Assembly (NCBI GenBank): GCA_024228575.1
Contig: JAAETH010000017.1
Location: forward strand, 1-56,899
Direction of reading: 5' to 3'
DNA from: Actinomycetes bacterium
Lineage (GTDB): Bacteria; Actinomycetota; Acidimicrobiia; Acidimicrobiales; Poriferisodalaceae
DNA: 56,899 nucleotides
Part shown: positions 34,425 through 43,170 of the stretch, piece after piece
Numbering within the stretch: position 1 is the first letter of the stretch
Layout: the number at the start of each line of letters is the position of its first letter
Notes under the pieces: model-generated
What the model was told of the DNA's origin: nothing
The model's input: the letters and a program-made list of their open reading frames with translations, nothing else
Database searches by the model: none
Program-made: the position numbers and the translations under genes

Positions 34425-35372
34425 ATGTCGACTTCACCTGTTGCCCGTCCGCTCACGGCACTCGTCGCCCCAACGTTGCTCGAGCGTGTGTTCGAACACC
34501 CCGAAAGGATCGTCGATCTGGTCGATCGTGGTGCGCCGTACAAGACGTTGGCTGCGGTCCACAAGGACCCGCCAACCGTTCCCGCCGCGCCGTGGTTCCG
34601 GAACTTCTGGGCGTTGGGCGGAAAGGCCACCTTCCCCGGCGCCGAGGAAGTGTTCCACAACCCCCTCTACATCGAGGCGGCAAAGGAGCTGTTCGGCGCC
34701 AAGGTCGTCACTCCCCTGGCGATGATGACCAATCTGAACGCGCCCAGCCCTGCTGCTCCGCCCCACCTCGACCTGCCGTTCTTCCGTGGGGCTCACAAGC
34801 GAGAGGTTCCCAGCTGGCTGCTGGCGCCGATGGGCTACTCGGGTTTGTTCCATCGGTGGGCGATCCCCATGGCGTCTGCTCTCACATGGATCTACGCGGG
34901 CCCCGGTGGCGAGTTCGAGTACTGGCCCGCCGGTCTTGACGAGCCGAGTCTCGAGATCTCGGCGATGTCATCGAACCAGGGGGTGATGGCCGACAACGAG
35001 TACACCTACCACCGCGTCTGCCAGGTCGGGTCCCGCGACGATTTCGTGGCGGACAACACGGTGCCCTACGACGCGACCCTCGAACTCGATGGCGACGAAT
35101 GGTCGATACGACGCGGCACCGACGAGCTGGCGCGCTACGCGCGGGGAGCGATCCGCATCTCGGTGTTGTGGAAGGCCTACTGCTTCGCCGATGAGTCCGA
35201 AGCCCACGCCTTCACGAGTGGGGTCGACGACCTGACGCCGTCGACGATCGTCGAGATGTTCCAGGATGACCTGAAGCGAAGGGGAGTCGCTGTCGATGCG
35301 CCTGCCGATCTCGGCGGTGGCGACCTCTGGGGTGAGACGATTCGGGCAACCTACGGGATCTCCGGGTACTGA
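34425..35372 (+). CDS. uncharacterised protein, possible 2-oxoglutarate/Fe(II) dioxygenase fold
   Basis: The product is 315 residues; GGGACAGAGG lies upstream of the ATG and TAGGTT about 40 bases upstream could be its -10. I do not recognise a named family. APPHLDLPFFRG has an HxD motif, TYHRVCQVG a later His, and ARYARGAIRISVLWKAYCF an Arg, in the order of non-haem Fe(II)/2-oxoglutarate enzymes. GPGGEFEYWPAG lies between them. It is cytoplasmic. The same operon direction as the CotH gene does not imply a link, as 76 bases separate them. Confidence 0.55.
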   Translation: MSTSPVARPLTALVAPTLLERVFEHPERIVDLVDRGAPYKTLAAVHKDPPTVPAAPWFRNFWALGGKATFPGAEEVFHNPLYIEAAKELFGAKVVTPLAMMTNLNAPSPAAPPHLDLPFFRGAHKREVPSWLLAPMGYSGLFHRWAIPMASALTWIYAGPGGEFEYWPAGLDEPSLEISAMSSNQGVMADNEYTYHRVCQVGSRDDFVADNTVPYDATLELDGDEWSIRRGTDELARYARGAIRISVLWKAYCFADESEAHAFTSGVDDLTPSTIVEMFQDDLKRRGVAVDAPADLGGGDLWGETIRATYGISGY

Positions 35373-35448
35373 CCTCCGAGGCGACGGGTGTCGACACCAG
35401 GGTGGGCTGGTTCCGACCGCACCTGCACAAGTTGGGCATAATACGTCG

Positions 35449-36891
35449 GTGCAGCTGACGAAGGCCCTCACCGCAATACTGGTCATTGCCCTGGCCGCGA
35501 CAGCATGTTCGGGGTCGAGCGACACAACCCAGAGCACGACCCCCCGGACAGGCACCCCGACCACCACCGTAGATGCACGGGTCGAAACGACCGACGTCAC
35601 GGCGGTCGATGCACCGGTGCCTCCAGTCCTCGACCCGGCCTGGGACATCGCCGGCAGCGACGCCCTATTTGATTCCGGCGAGATACTGACCTTCGAGTTG
35701 ACGCTCGACCCCGAAGACCTGGCCTTCCTGGACGCCGATCCAACCGCCGAGGAATACGTCGAAGGTTCGTTTGTGTTCAACGGCCAGACGGTCGGCCCTG
35801 TCGGCATCCGGTACAAGGGTTCGCTCGGATCATTCATCGAATGTGTGGACGGACCCAACCTGTTCGAGCCCTCGGGTGCCAAGAGCTGCTCGAAGTTGTC
35901 GATGAAGATCAAGATCAACTGGGACGACCCCGGCGCCGAGTTCTTCGGGCAACGCAAGCTGCAGTTCCACGCCATGAACCGCGACGAGTCGATGATGCGA
36001 GAACGGCTCGCCTATCTCATGTTCGCCGAGATGGGTAGCGCGTCGCCTCGAACCGCACCCACAAGACTCATCATCAACGGTGAGTACGCCGGACTCTTCC
36101 TACTCGTCGAGAACATCGACGGCAGGTTCACCCGCGACCGCTTCGACGACGGCACGGGCAACCTCTACAAGGAAGCCTGGCCGTTCACCCACGAAGGTGA
36201 GATCACCGGCGAAGAAGTGTTCATCGACTCGCTGCGAACCAACGAGGACGAGGATCCTTCGGCAGACCTCATCCGACAGTTTGCGCGCGACATAGAGGAC
36301 ATATCGGGCAGCGACGATGTCACTGCGGTGCTCGAGGTCCTGAACCGGTCGACCGACCTCGATGACCTGCTCGGTTTCGCAGCGGTCGACCGCGCGATCA
36401 TCAACGATGACGGGCCATTCCACTGGTATTGCGGCGAAGGCGATTGCGCACCTCACAACTACTTCTGGTACGAGGAGCCGGCCAGCGGGAAGATCCACCT
36501 CATCCCTTGGGACCTCGACAACTCGCTTCTGCCCGAAACCGCTCGGCCCATGGCAGTCATCAGGATCGCCGACGAGTGGGGCCAGACGAGCAGCGACTGT
36601 CGGCCATTCGCATTCGGACCGCTGGGAGTACGGCAACGTTCAGCCTCGTGCGATCCCCTGGTCGCCGCCCTGGTATTGCTCGAGGACGAGTACAAACAAC
36701 GCCGAGCCGAATTCCTCGCGGGCCCATTCGATCCCGGGAGGGTTGCCGGGTTGCTCGACGAATGGTCCAGCCAGCTCGCCCCCTATGTCGACGAACAAGC
36801 CGCGGCGCTTCCAGGTGAACCGACACTCACCCGATTCGAAGCTGCAATCGCCGAACTGCTGACCATCGTCAGCGCCCAACAGGAGGTCTGA
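35449..36891 (+). CDS. CotH-family protein kinase-like lipoprotein
   Basis: The GTG at 35449 (CATAAT box 6 bases upstream) opens into a lipoprotein signal with lipobox ATAC at about residues 17-20. A Thr-rich linker follows, then the CotH kinase domain: RKLQFHAMNRDESMMRERLA, LIINGEYAGLFLLVENID, NLYKEAWPF and IPWDLDNSLL. CotH proteins are atypical secreted kinases that phosphorylate surface proteins. The product is 480 residues and sits outside the membrane. It is the first gene of a tight trio with DUF4956 and VTC genes (gaps of 2 and 1 bases), an arrangement that recurs in other bacteria. Confidence 0.88.
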   Translation: MQLTKALTAILVIALAATACSGSSDTTQSTTPRTGTPTTTVDARVETTDVTAVDAPVPPVLDPAWDIAGSDALFDSGEILTFELTLDPEDLAFLDADPTAEEYVEGSFVFNGQTVGPVGIRYKGSLGSFIECVDGPNLFEPSGAKSCSKLSMKIKINWDDPGAEFFGQRKLQFHAMNRDESMMRERLAYLMFAEMGSASPRTAPTRLIINGEYAGLFLLVENIDGRFTRDRFDDGTGNLYKEAWPFTHEGEITGEEVFIDSLRTNEDEDPSADLIRQFARDIEDISGSDDVTAVLEVLNRSTDLDDLLGFAAVDRAIINDDGPFHWYCGEGDCAPHNYFWYEEPASGKIHLIPWDLDNSLLPETARPMAVIRIADEWGQTSSDCRPFAFGPLGVRQRSASCDPLVAALVLLEDEYKQRRAEFLAGPFDPGRVAGLLDEWSSQLAPYVDEQAAALPGEPTLTRFEAAIAELLTIVSAQQEV

Positions 36892-36893
36892 CG

Positions 36894-37478
36894 GTGTCAC
36901 AGTCGTCCCTGCTCATCACCGACGCAGTCGCCGTAGTCTTGCTCGTCTTCGTCCTGTACTTCCCTCGGTATCGGCGCCGCGACATGGTCGTCGCCCTGCT
37001 CGGTATCAACGTCAGTGTCCTGTCGGTGACCACCGTGCTGGGCAAGTCCACGATCTCGGCTGGCCTCGGGCTGGGCCTGTTCGGGGTGCTCTCGATCATC
37101 CGGCTGCGCTCGAACGAGCTGGACCAGGAGGAAGTGGTCTACTACTTCTCCGCCCTCGCGGTCGGGCTCGTCTGCGGCATCTCGATCGACCCGGCCTGGG
37201 CGAGTCCGGCATTGATCGGGGCGATTCTCGCCGCCCTGTACGTCGGCGACCACCCGATGTTGTTCCGGCGTGCTCGGAGCCAGACCCTCACCCTCGACTC
37301 GGCATTTACCGACGAGGGTGCTCTCATCGAACGACTCGAGCAACTTCTCGGAGGGCGGGTTCGCCGCATCAAGGTCAGGCGGGTCAACCTGGTGAACGAC
37401 ACGACGGTCGTCGATGTGAGGTACGACCTGATCACAGACGACACACGCTCGACCGACGACTCGACCCAGGCCCGTTGA
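36894..37478 (+). CDS. DUF4956 membrane protein
   Basis: The product is 194 residues from the GTG at 36894; AGGAGG of the preceding gene's end lies 7 bases upstream. Helices are visible near 7-25 (LITDAVAVVLLVFVLYF), 33-60, 75-95 and 100-115. FGVLSIIRLRSNELDQEEVV is the conserved loop of DUF4956. The C-terminal about 70 residues are a soluble alpha/beta domain (LIERLEQLLGGRVRRIKVRR). The function is unknown, but the family nearly always neighbours VTC-domain genes, so it probably forms the membrane part of a polyphosphate or related complex. Confidence 0.85.
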   Translation: MSQSSLLITDAVAVVLLVFVLYFPRYRRRDMVVALLGINVSVLSVTTVLGKSTISAGLGLGLFGVLSIIRLRSNELDQEEVVYYFSALAVGLVCGISIDPAWASPALIGAILAALYVGDHPMLFRRARSQTLTLDSAFTDEGALIERLEQLLGGRVRRIKVRRVNLVNDTTVVDVRYDLITDDTRSTDDSTQAR

Positions 37479-37479
37479 G

Positions 37480-38259
37480 GTGCCCCACCGACCGATCGAG
37501 CGCTCTGTCGCCGGGCTCACACCAATCGATCTCAACACCCTCAACACCCTCGCGTACCTACAAACACGCACCGACCGCAAATACCTGTTGACCATCGATG
37601 AAGCCGAAGAGCTGGTCGACCGTTTCAGCGGCAGTTGTGCGGCGCTCGAGATCGAGCGGACTCGCTCGTTTCGTTACGAGACCACCTACTTCGACACCCC
37701 CGACTACATGTTTCACAAGGCGACGGCATATCGACGTCCGCTGCGCTACAAGCTGCGGGTGAGGCGTTATCTCGACACCGATCTCAACATGTTCGAGATC
37801 AAGGCAAAGGACCGGCGCAACCGAACCGACAAGCGACGTACCGAGATCGCGTCACCGGTGCAGCCTCTCACCGACCCGGCCGTGCGGTCCCTTCTCTCCG
37901 TCCATCGACCCGACGCGCCGACCGCCGATCTTGTCGCGAGCCTGACCACCCGATTCCGCAGGGCGACACTGGTGGGCCGCGACGCGTCCGCGTTCGATCC
38001 CACAACCGACACCGAAGCCGACTTCCGCGTCACCATCGATTCTGACGTGCACTTCGATTCGGCGGATGGGCGAACCATCGATTTTGGCCGTGTCGTACTC
38101 GAGTCGAAGTCGTCGACGAAGGCCTGCACCGTCGATCGCTGGTTGTGGTCGCGCGGCATCCGCGAGACCCCCATCAGCAAGTACTGCACACCGATGGCCG
38201 CATTTCACCCGAACCTGCCATCGAACCACTGGCATCGCACCCTGGCCCGTTTCTTCTGA
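37480..38259 (+). CDS. VTC-domain polyphosphate polymerase-like protein
   Basis: The product is 259 residues with a GTG start one base after the DUF4956 stop. The beta-barrel tunnel residues of the triphosphate-tunnel (VTC) family are present: DRKYLL (32-37), YETTYFDTPDY (66-76), YKLRVRRY (90-97), FEIKAKDRRNRTDKRR (105-120), VVLESKS and ISKYC. In yeast Vtc4 this domain makes polyphosphate from ATP. In bacteria the role with CotH and DUF4956 is not settled; building a phosphate-containing surface polymer is a plausible inference. Confidence 0.85.
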   Translation: MPHRPIERSVAGLTPIDLNTLNTLAYLQTRTDRKYLLTIDEAEELVDRFSGSCAALEIERTRSFRYETTYFDTPDYMFHKATAYRRPLRYKLRVRRYLDTDLNMFEIKAKDRRNRTDKRRTEIASPVQPLTDPAVRSLLSVHRPDAPTADLVASLTTRFRRATLVGRDASAFDPTTDTEADFRVTIDSDVHFDSADGRTIDFGRVVLESKSSTKACTVDRWLWSRGIRETPISKYCTPMAAFHPNLPSNHWHRTLARFF

Positions 38260-38287
38260 ACACCGAGGCTGCGCGAGGCTGGTCGTC

Positions 38288-38662
38288 GTGGCAAATGCAC
38301 CCGAGAAGTTCAGCTATCCGATCAGCGATTCCATCCGCGAGATGGCGATGGCCCTCCCCGACACGACCGAGGGAACGTCCTGCGTCAATCGTGCCTTCAA
38401 GGCGGGGGGCAAGAACTTCGCGTTCCTCGGTGAGAAGCCCGAGGGGTGCGGACTGCGCCTGAAGTTGAGTGATTCGGTGCCAGAGATCGAGAAGCGTTCG
38501 GAGCGCCAGCCCGACCGCTACGAGGTTGGCAAGGGTGGATGGGTGATGCTGCGGTTCCCCGCAGACGCTGCTCCGGACAACGCCGATCTCGAATCGTGGA
38601 TAGTCGAGAGTTTCTGCCTCCTGGCACCCAAGAAGACTTCCGCGAAGCTCGAGAACCGATGA
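38288..38662 (+). CDS. MmcQ/YjbR-like protein
   Basis: The product is 124 residues from the GTG at 38288. The small double-wing fold of the family is suggested by ALPDTTEGTSCVNRAFKAGG, KNFAFLGEKPEG and KGGWVMLRFP. Members bind DNA or small molecules in unknown ways. Its TGA overlaps the ATG of the PIG-L gene (ATGA), so the two are translated together. Confidence 0.75.
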   Translation: MANAPEKFSYPISDSIREMAMALPDTTEGTSCVNRAFKAGGKNFAFLGEKPEGCGLRLKLSDSVPEIEKRSERQPDRYEVGKGGWVMLRFPADAAPDNADLESWIVESFCLLAPKKTSAKLENR

Positions 38663-39498
38663 CACGACCGACGATCCTGTTCCTCCACGCCCATCCAGAC
38701 GACGAGTGCATCCTCACCGGAGCGACGATCGCCGGCGCCGTCGATGCGGGTTGGCGGGTGTTGGTCGCATATGGGACCCGCGGCGACGCAGGCGAAACAA
38801 ACAAGGACCTCACCGGCGACACACTCGGCGAACGCAGGACACGAGAGGCCCTGAGCGCCTGTGCCGAGCTTGGTGTAGACCGTGTCGAATGGCTCGGCTA
38901 CGACGACTCGGGCATGGCGGGCACCGAGACGACCGGCAACGCTGAGGCGTTCAGCAATGCCAGCCTTTCCGAGGTTGCCGCACGGATCGGGCGCACCTTC
39001 TCCGACGAACGGATCGATGCGGTTGTGGGCTATGACCGCCATGGCACCTACGGCCACCCCGATCACGTCCAGGTCCACGCGATCACAAGGCCGACCGCTC
39101 ACGAGGTTGGTGCTTCGTGGGTCTTGGAAGCAACGTACAACCGCGACTACCTCGAGTCGCTCGACGAACACCCCTACAGTGGGACCGTTGCCGACGACCC
39201 GACGGCCTTTGGTGCGTCGTTCGACGAGGTGACGCACTTCGTCGAAGGGCACGAACTGTTCGCGCGCAAGGATGCGGCGATCGCTCACCACCACTCGCAG
39301 GTTCCCGATGATTGGGATCCCGACAACCGTGGCATTGAACAGCTGGACGGCTTCGCCCGCGTGTTCGGCACGGAGTGGTACATCACCCACCGGATCCGTG
39401 GCGGCGCCGACTGGTCTCCCTTCGCCTCCCTGTTCTGCGACAAGTTGTTGTGGTCGGGCGCACCGCCTTCGATGCGCGAGTATGTGCCCGATGTTTGA
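38659..39498 (+). CDS. PIG-L family N-acetyl-sugar deacetylase
   Basis: The product is 279 residues from the ATG overlapping the previous stop; a longer open frame to 38539 is just overlap with the previous gene. Zinc ligands lie in HAHPDDE (residues 10-16) and HGTYGHPDH. YGTRGDAGETN is typical of actinobacterial members such as MshB and Mca, which act on mycothiol intermediates or conjugates. Substrates are N-acetylglucosaminyl or other amides. Its 3' end overlaps the PhyH gene by 8 bases, so the operon continues. Confidence 0.88.
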   Translation: MTRPTILFLHAHPDDECILTGATIAGAVDAGWRVLVAYGTRGDAGETNKDLTGDTLGERRTREALSACAELGVDRVEWLGYDDSGMAGTETTGNAEAFSNASLSEVAARIGRTFSDERIDAVVGYDRHGTYGHPDHVQVHAITRPTAHEVGASWVLEATYNRDYLESLDEHPYSGTVADDPTAFGASFDEVTHFVEGHELFARKDAAIAHHHSQVPDDWDPDNRGIEQLDGFARVFGTEWYITHRIRGGADWSPFASLFCDKLLWSGAPPSMREYVPDV

Positions 39499-40300
39499 CA
39501 TCTCACAGGTCAGCGCTTCCGACATCGACGCCTACCACCGCGACGGTGTAGTCCTCGTCAAGGGACTGTTCGGAGATTGGGTCGACATCATCTCCGCCGG
39601 GATCGAACGAAACATGGCCGACCCAGGACCGTCCGCTGCCGAGAACACGGTCGGTTCGGAGACCGGACGGTTCTTCGACGATTACTGCAACTGGAATCGG
39701 ATCCCCGAATTCGAGCGCGTTGTTCGCCACTCGGCGGCAGCCGAGGTGGCGGGGTTGTTGATGCAGTCGCCGACGGTTCAGATCTTCCACGATCACATCC
39801 TCGTGAAAGAGCCGGGAACGTCGACACCGACGCCCTGGCATCAGGACGGTCCCTACTACTTCGTCGAAGGTGAACAGACGCTCAGCCTGTGGTCGCCCAT
39901 GGACCCCGTCAGCGAGGCGACCCTGCGCTTCGTCGCCGGATCTCACCGATGGGAGAAGCCGGTCGTTCCTACACGCTGGGTTTCGGGTGACGAGTCCTTC
40001 CCTGGCGAGGACGTGTACCAGCCCGTTCCCGATCCCGATGCCGAACCCGGCAGGTACCACATCCTCGAATGGGACATGGAGCCAGGCGACGCCGTTGCAT
40101 TCGACTACCGAACACTGCACGGCGCCCGCGAGAACCAGAGCACCGAGCGCAGACGGGCCTTCGCCCTGCGCTTCGTGGGCGAGGATGCCCGCTTCACACA
40201 GCGTCCAGGGCCCACCTCCCCACCATTCCACGGACACGGCATGACCGAGGGCCAGCGGCTTCGCGAGGACTGGTTCCCCACCATCTATTCCAGCCGCTGA
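39491..40300 (+). CDS. phytanoyl-CoA dioxygenase (PhyH) family protein
   Basis: The product is 269 residues from the ATG at 39491; an ATG at 39482 would add three residues. Iron ligands are in PTPWHQDGPYY (HxD) and TLHGARENQS (distal His), and the 2-oxoglutarate Arg in RRRAFALRFVG. VSASDIDAYHRDGVVLVKGL is the usual N-terminus. The enzyme hydroxylates a small molecule using Fe(II), O2 and 2-oxoglutarate. Coupling to a PIG-L deacetylase suggests tailoring of an amide or sugar-containing metabolite. Confidence 0.9.
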   Translation: MFDISQVSASDIDAYHRDGVVLVKGLFGDWVDIISAGIERNMADPGPSAAENTVGSETGRFFDDYCNWNRIPEFERVVRHSAAAEVAGLLMQSPTVQIFHDHILVKEPGTSTPTPWHQDGPYYFVEGEQTLSLWSPMDPVSEATLRFVAGSHRWEKPVVPTRWVSGDESFPGEDVYQPVPDPDAEPGRYHILEWDMEPGDAVAFDYRTLHGARENQSTERRRAFALRFVGEDARFTQRPGPTSPPFHGHGMTEGQRLREDWFPTIYSSR

Positions 40301-40369
40301 CGGTCGCCACCGTCGTCGACAAGTCGGCAATTCAATCGACCAGAGCTGCGTACGTACGTTCGATGACGC

Positions 40370-40375
40370 TAGTAT
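40370..40375 (+). promoter_or_regulatory. -10 box TAGTAT of the SNF2 gene
   Basis: TAGTAT lies 8 bases before the GTG at 40384, supporting that start over the ATGs at 40363 (upstream of the box) and 40399. Confidence 0.35.
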
Positions 40376-40383
40376 CGTCGGAC

Positions 40384-43170
40384 GTGTTCGACCAACACAT
40401 GACCTTCGTGGCAGCAGACCCACCACACACGTCGTGGTTCGCGTGCTGGGATCCCCACGAGAGGGGTGGCCTGCTCGACAGCGCCGACCCAATCGACGAA
40501 CACGTCGACATCGAAGTGGTCGTGCCCACATCTCGAGGCACTCGGCGCGCGGTGGTTTCGGCCCAGCAGCTGACCATGACCGACGCCATCGACGCGCTGG
40601 CACAGCTTCGTCATTCCGACTCAGCGAGCGCTTCGGCGCACGTGTGGGCTGCGGTCGTACGAGCAGCACTCGCGCTGGTCGCCGCCGGCAAGGTGCTTCC
40701 TTGGGTGAGCCCGGCCGGGTACGACACATGGCGCGTCGATCCCCTGGCCCAGTCCGATATCGATCACCTCGGCGTACTTTCGGCGGCGCTTCCGGCCGAA
40801 GCCCACGCCCGGCCGGTAGACACCGCCGCCGGCACGACCGGCCTCATCGCCGATCCGACCTACACCATTCGGGCCGTGTTCGATGCGGTCGCCGACCGGC
40901 TCATCAGAACCGCCGCTGCACCCGACGTCGGGTCGATGTCGATGTTCGCCCAGCTGCAACCCACGAAGGTTCCGCATCTGCGGCCGTGGGTGAACGATGT
41001 TGCGGTCGCCCATTGTGCAAGCGCTCGCCTCGTTCTTCGCGTATCACCGCCGGACGACGAACCGCCAGCAGACGGCCTGGCCGATTGGCAGGTCACGTTC
41101 CAGCTCCAGAGTCGCACCGATCCGTCGCTGCTGGTCGATGCAGCAGACTTCTGGCAGACACCCGCCGAGGTTGCCCAGCGACTGGGCGAACAGGCCGAGG
41201 TCATCCTGCTCGAAGGATTGAGACGCGTCGGCAACCTGTGCCCGCGGTTCGCATCGGTACTCGACCGCGCCACACCGACATCGATCGATCTCGACGACGA
41301 CGACATCGACAACCTGCTCGACCATCTGGAAGAACTGACCACAGCGGGAATCGACCTGCGGTGGCCTTCCGAAATGGTCACACCCAACGTCGAGCGGCGC
41401 CTCGTGGTGGGGGCCTCGGCCCCAGGTGGCTCTCTGCGGTCGGTCACCGATCTCGAGTCGCTGTTGAACGTCGACTGGGAGTTCCTCATCGAAGGTGTCG
41501 CACTAACAGTCGCCGAGCTGAAGGTGCTGGGTGCGGCCAAACGTGCGATCGTCCCCTTGCGCGGCAAGTGGGTTCGCCTCGATGCTGCGACTCGCCGACG
41601 GCTGCAGGAACGCCCACCCACCATCACAACAAACATGGCGCTCGCTGCGGCTCTCGGTGCCGAGCTGACACTCGACGGCGACTCCGAGCCGACGCCCGTT
41701 CGTGTCGCGGGAGTGGTCGAGGACCTCATCGAACGGCTGGCGAACCTGAGCGGCGAACGCGAGCAGGCCGAACCCATCGGATTGCACGCAGTTCTGCGTC
41801 CATATCAACGAAGAGGCCTGGCATGGATGTCCGACCTGTGCTCACTCGGACTCGGCGGCTGCCTGGCCGACGACATGGGGCTCGGCAAGACGGTGCAGCT
41901 ACTCGCACTACATGCGATGCGAACCGGTCCGACGCTTGTGGTCTGCCCGACTTCACTGGTCGGCAACTGGTGTCGTGAGGCTGCCAGATTCCTCCCAGAT
42001 GTGACCGTTCACACCTTCCACGGTGCCACTCGCTCGCTGGCGGGAATCGGGTCGGGCGACATCGTCATCACCACGTACGGCGTCGTCCGCTCCGACGCCG
42101 ATGCCCTCGACACGATCGACTGGGATCTCGTGGTCGCAGATGAGGCCCAAGCCGCGAAGAACCCACGCTCTCGCACGGCCAAGGCCCTGCGCCAAATCGG
42201 CTCAACAGCACGCATCGCCTTGACCGGCACACCTGTCGAGAACCGGCTGAGCGAGTTGTGGTCGATTCTCGACTGGGCGGTTCCCGGCCTGCTCGGTCCA
42301 CTCGAGACGTTCCGCCGCCAGACGGCCGCCCCGATCGAACGCGACGGCGACCGTGAGGCAACCCGGCGCCTCGCCCGCCTCATCGGGCCATTCCTCTTGC
42401 GGCGCAAGAAGACCGATCCTGGCATCGCACCCGAACTGCCACCGAAGATCGAACGCGACCTCACCGTTGTGTTGTCGCCCGAGCAGGCCACCCTGTACAA
42501 GGCCACCGTCGATGTCGCCCTCCACGAGGTAGCGGAGGCCAGCGGGATAGAACGGCGGGGTCTGGTACTGAAACTTCTGACCGGACTCAAGCAGATCACC
42601 AACCACCCGGCCCAGTTCCTGAAAGAGTCTGGCCCACTCGAACATCGGTCCGGCAAACTCGAAGCACTCGACGAACTACTGGCGTCCACAACCAGCAACG
42701 GTGAAGCGACGCTGGTCTTCACGCAGTATGTCCAGATGGGCCGGCTGATCACCTCCTTCCTGTCCGAACGTTCCCATCGGGTCGAGATACTGCACGGCTC
42801 GATGACCATCGCTGCCCGTCAAAGCCTGGTCGATCGTTTCCAGGCCGGCGAGATCGACGTCCTGATTCTGTCGCTGAGGGCGGGTGGAACCGGGCTGAAT
42901 CTGACTGCCGCCACCAGCGTTGTTCACTACGACCGTTGGTGGAACCCGGCGGTCGAGGATCAGGCGACCGATCGTGCCTACCGAATCGGGCAGGACAAGA
43001 CGGTAACCGTCTACCGCATCATCACCGAGGGGACCGTCGAGGATCGCGTCGCCGAGCTGCTTCGGCTGAAGCGCCAGCTCGCCGATCGTGTGGTCGGCAC
43101 CGGCGAGGGATGGATAGGCGACTTGTCCGACGCCGAGCTGGGTGAACTCGTCTCATTGGATACGACATGA
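40384..43170 (+). CDS. SNF2-family DNA helicase/translocase
   Basis: The product is about 928 residues; starts at 40363 or 40399 are alternatives. After a 500-residue N-terminal region lie the helicase motifs: PYQRRGLAWM, Walker A DDMGLGKTVQ, DEAQAAKN (motif II), TGTPVENRLSELWSILDW (III), then in lobe 2 SLRAGGTGLNLTAA, VVHYDRWWNPAVEDQATDRA and RIGQDKTVTVYR (V-VI). These are bacterial SNF2 translocases of unclear role, in DNA repair or transcription recycling. The last codons overlap the SWIM gene (ATGA), a frequent actinobacterial pairing. Confidence 0.92.
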   Translation: MFDQHMTFVAADPPHTSWFACWDPHERGGLLDSADPIDEHVDIEVVVPTSRGTRRAVVSAQQLTMTDAIDALAQLRHSDSASASAHVWAAVVRAALALVAAGKVLPWVSPAGYDTWRVDPLAQSDIDHLGVLSAALPAEAHARPVDTAAGTTGLIADPTYTIRAVFDAVADRLIRTAAAPDVGSMSMFAQLQPTKVPHLRPWVNDVAVAHCASARLVLRVSPPDDEPPADGLADWQVTFQLQSRTDPSLLVDAADFWQTPAEVAQRLGEQAEVILLEGLRRVGNLCPRFASVLDRATPTSIDLDDDDIDNLLDHLEELTTAGIDLRWPSEMVTPNVERRLVVGASAPGGSLRSVTDLESLLNVDWEFLIEGVALTVAELKVLGAAKRAIVPLRGKWVRLDAATRRRLQERPPTITTNMALAAALGAELTLDGDSEPTPVRVAGVVEDLIERLANLSGEREQAEPIGLHAVLRPYQRRGLAWMSDLCSLGLGGCLADDMGLGKTVQLLALHAMRTGPTLVVCPTSLVGNWCREAARFLPDVTVHTFHGATRSLAGIGSGDIVITTYGVVRSDADALDTIDWDLVVADEAQAAKNPRSRTAKALRQIGSTARIALTGTPVENRLSELWSILDWAVPGLLGPLETFRRQTAAPIERDGDREATRRLARLIGPFLLRRKKTDPGIAPELPPKIERDLTVVLSPEQATLYKATVDVALHEVAEASGIERRGLVLKLLTGLKQITNHPAQFLKESGPLEHRSGKLEALDELLASTTSNGEATLVFTQYVQMGRLITSFLSERSHRVEILHGSMTIAARQSLVDRFQAGEIDVLILSLRAGGTGLNLTAATSVVHYDRWWNPAVEDQATDRAYRIGQDKTVTVYRIITEGTVEDRVAELLRLKRQLADRVVGTGEGWIGDLSDAELGELVSLDTT

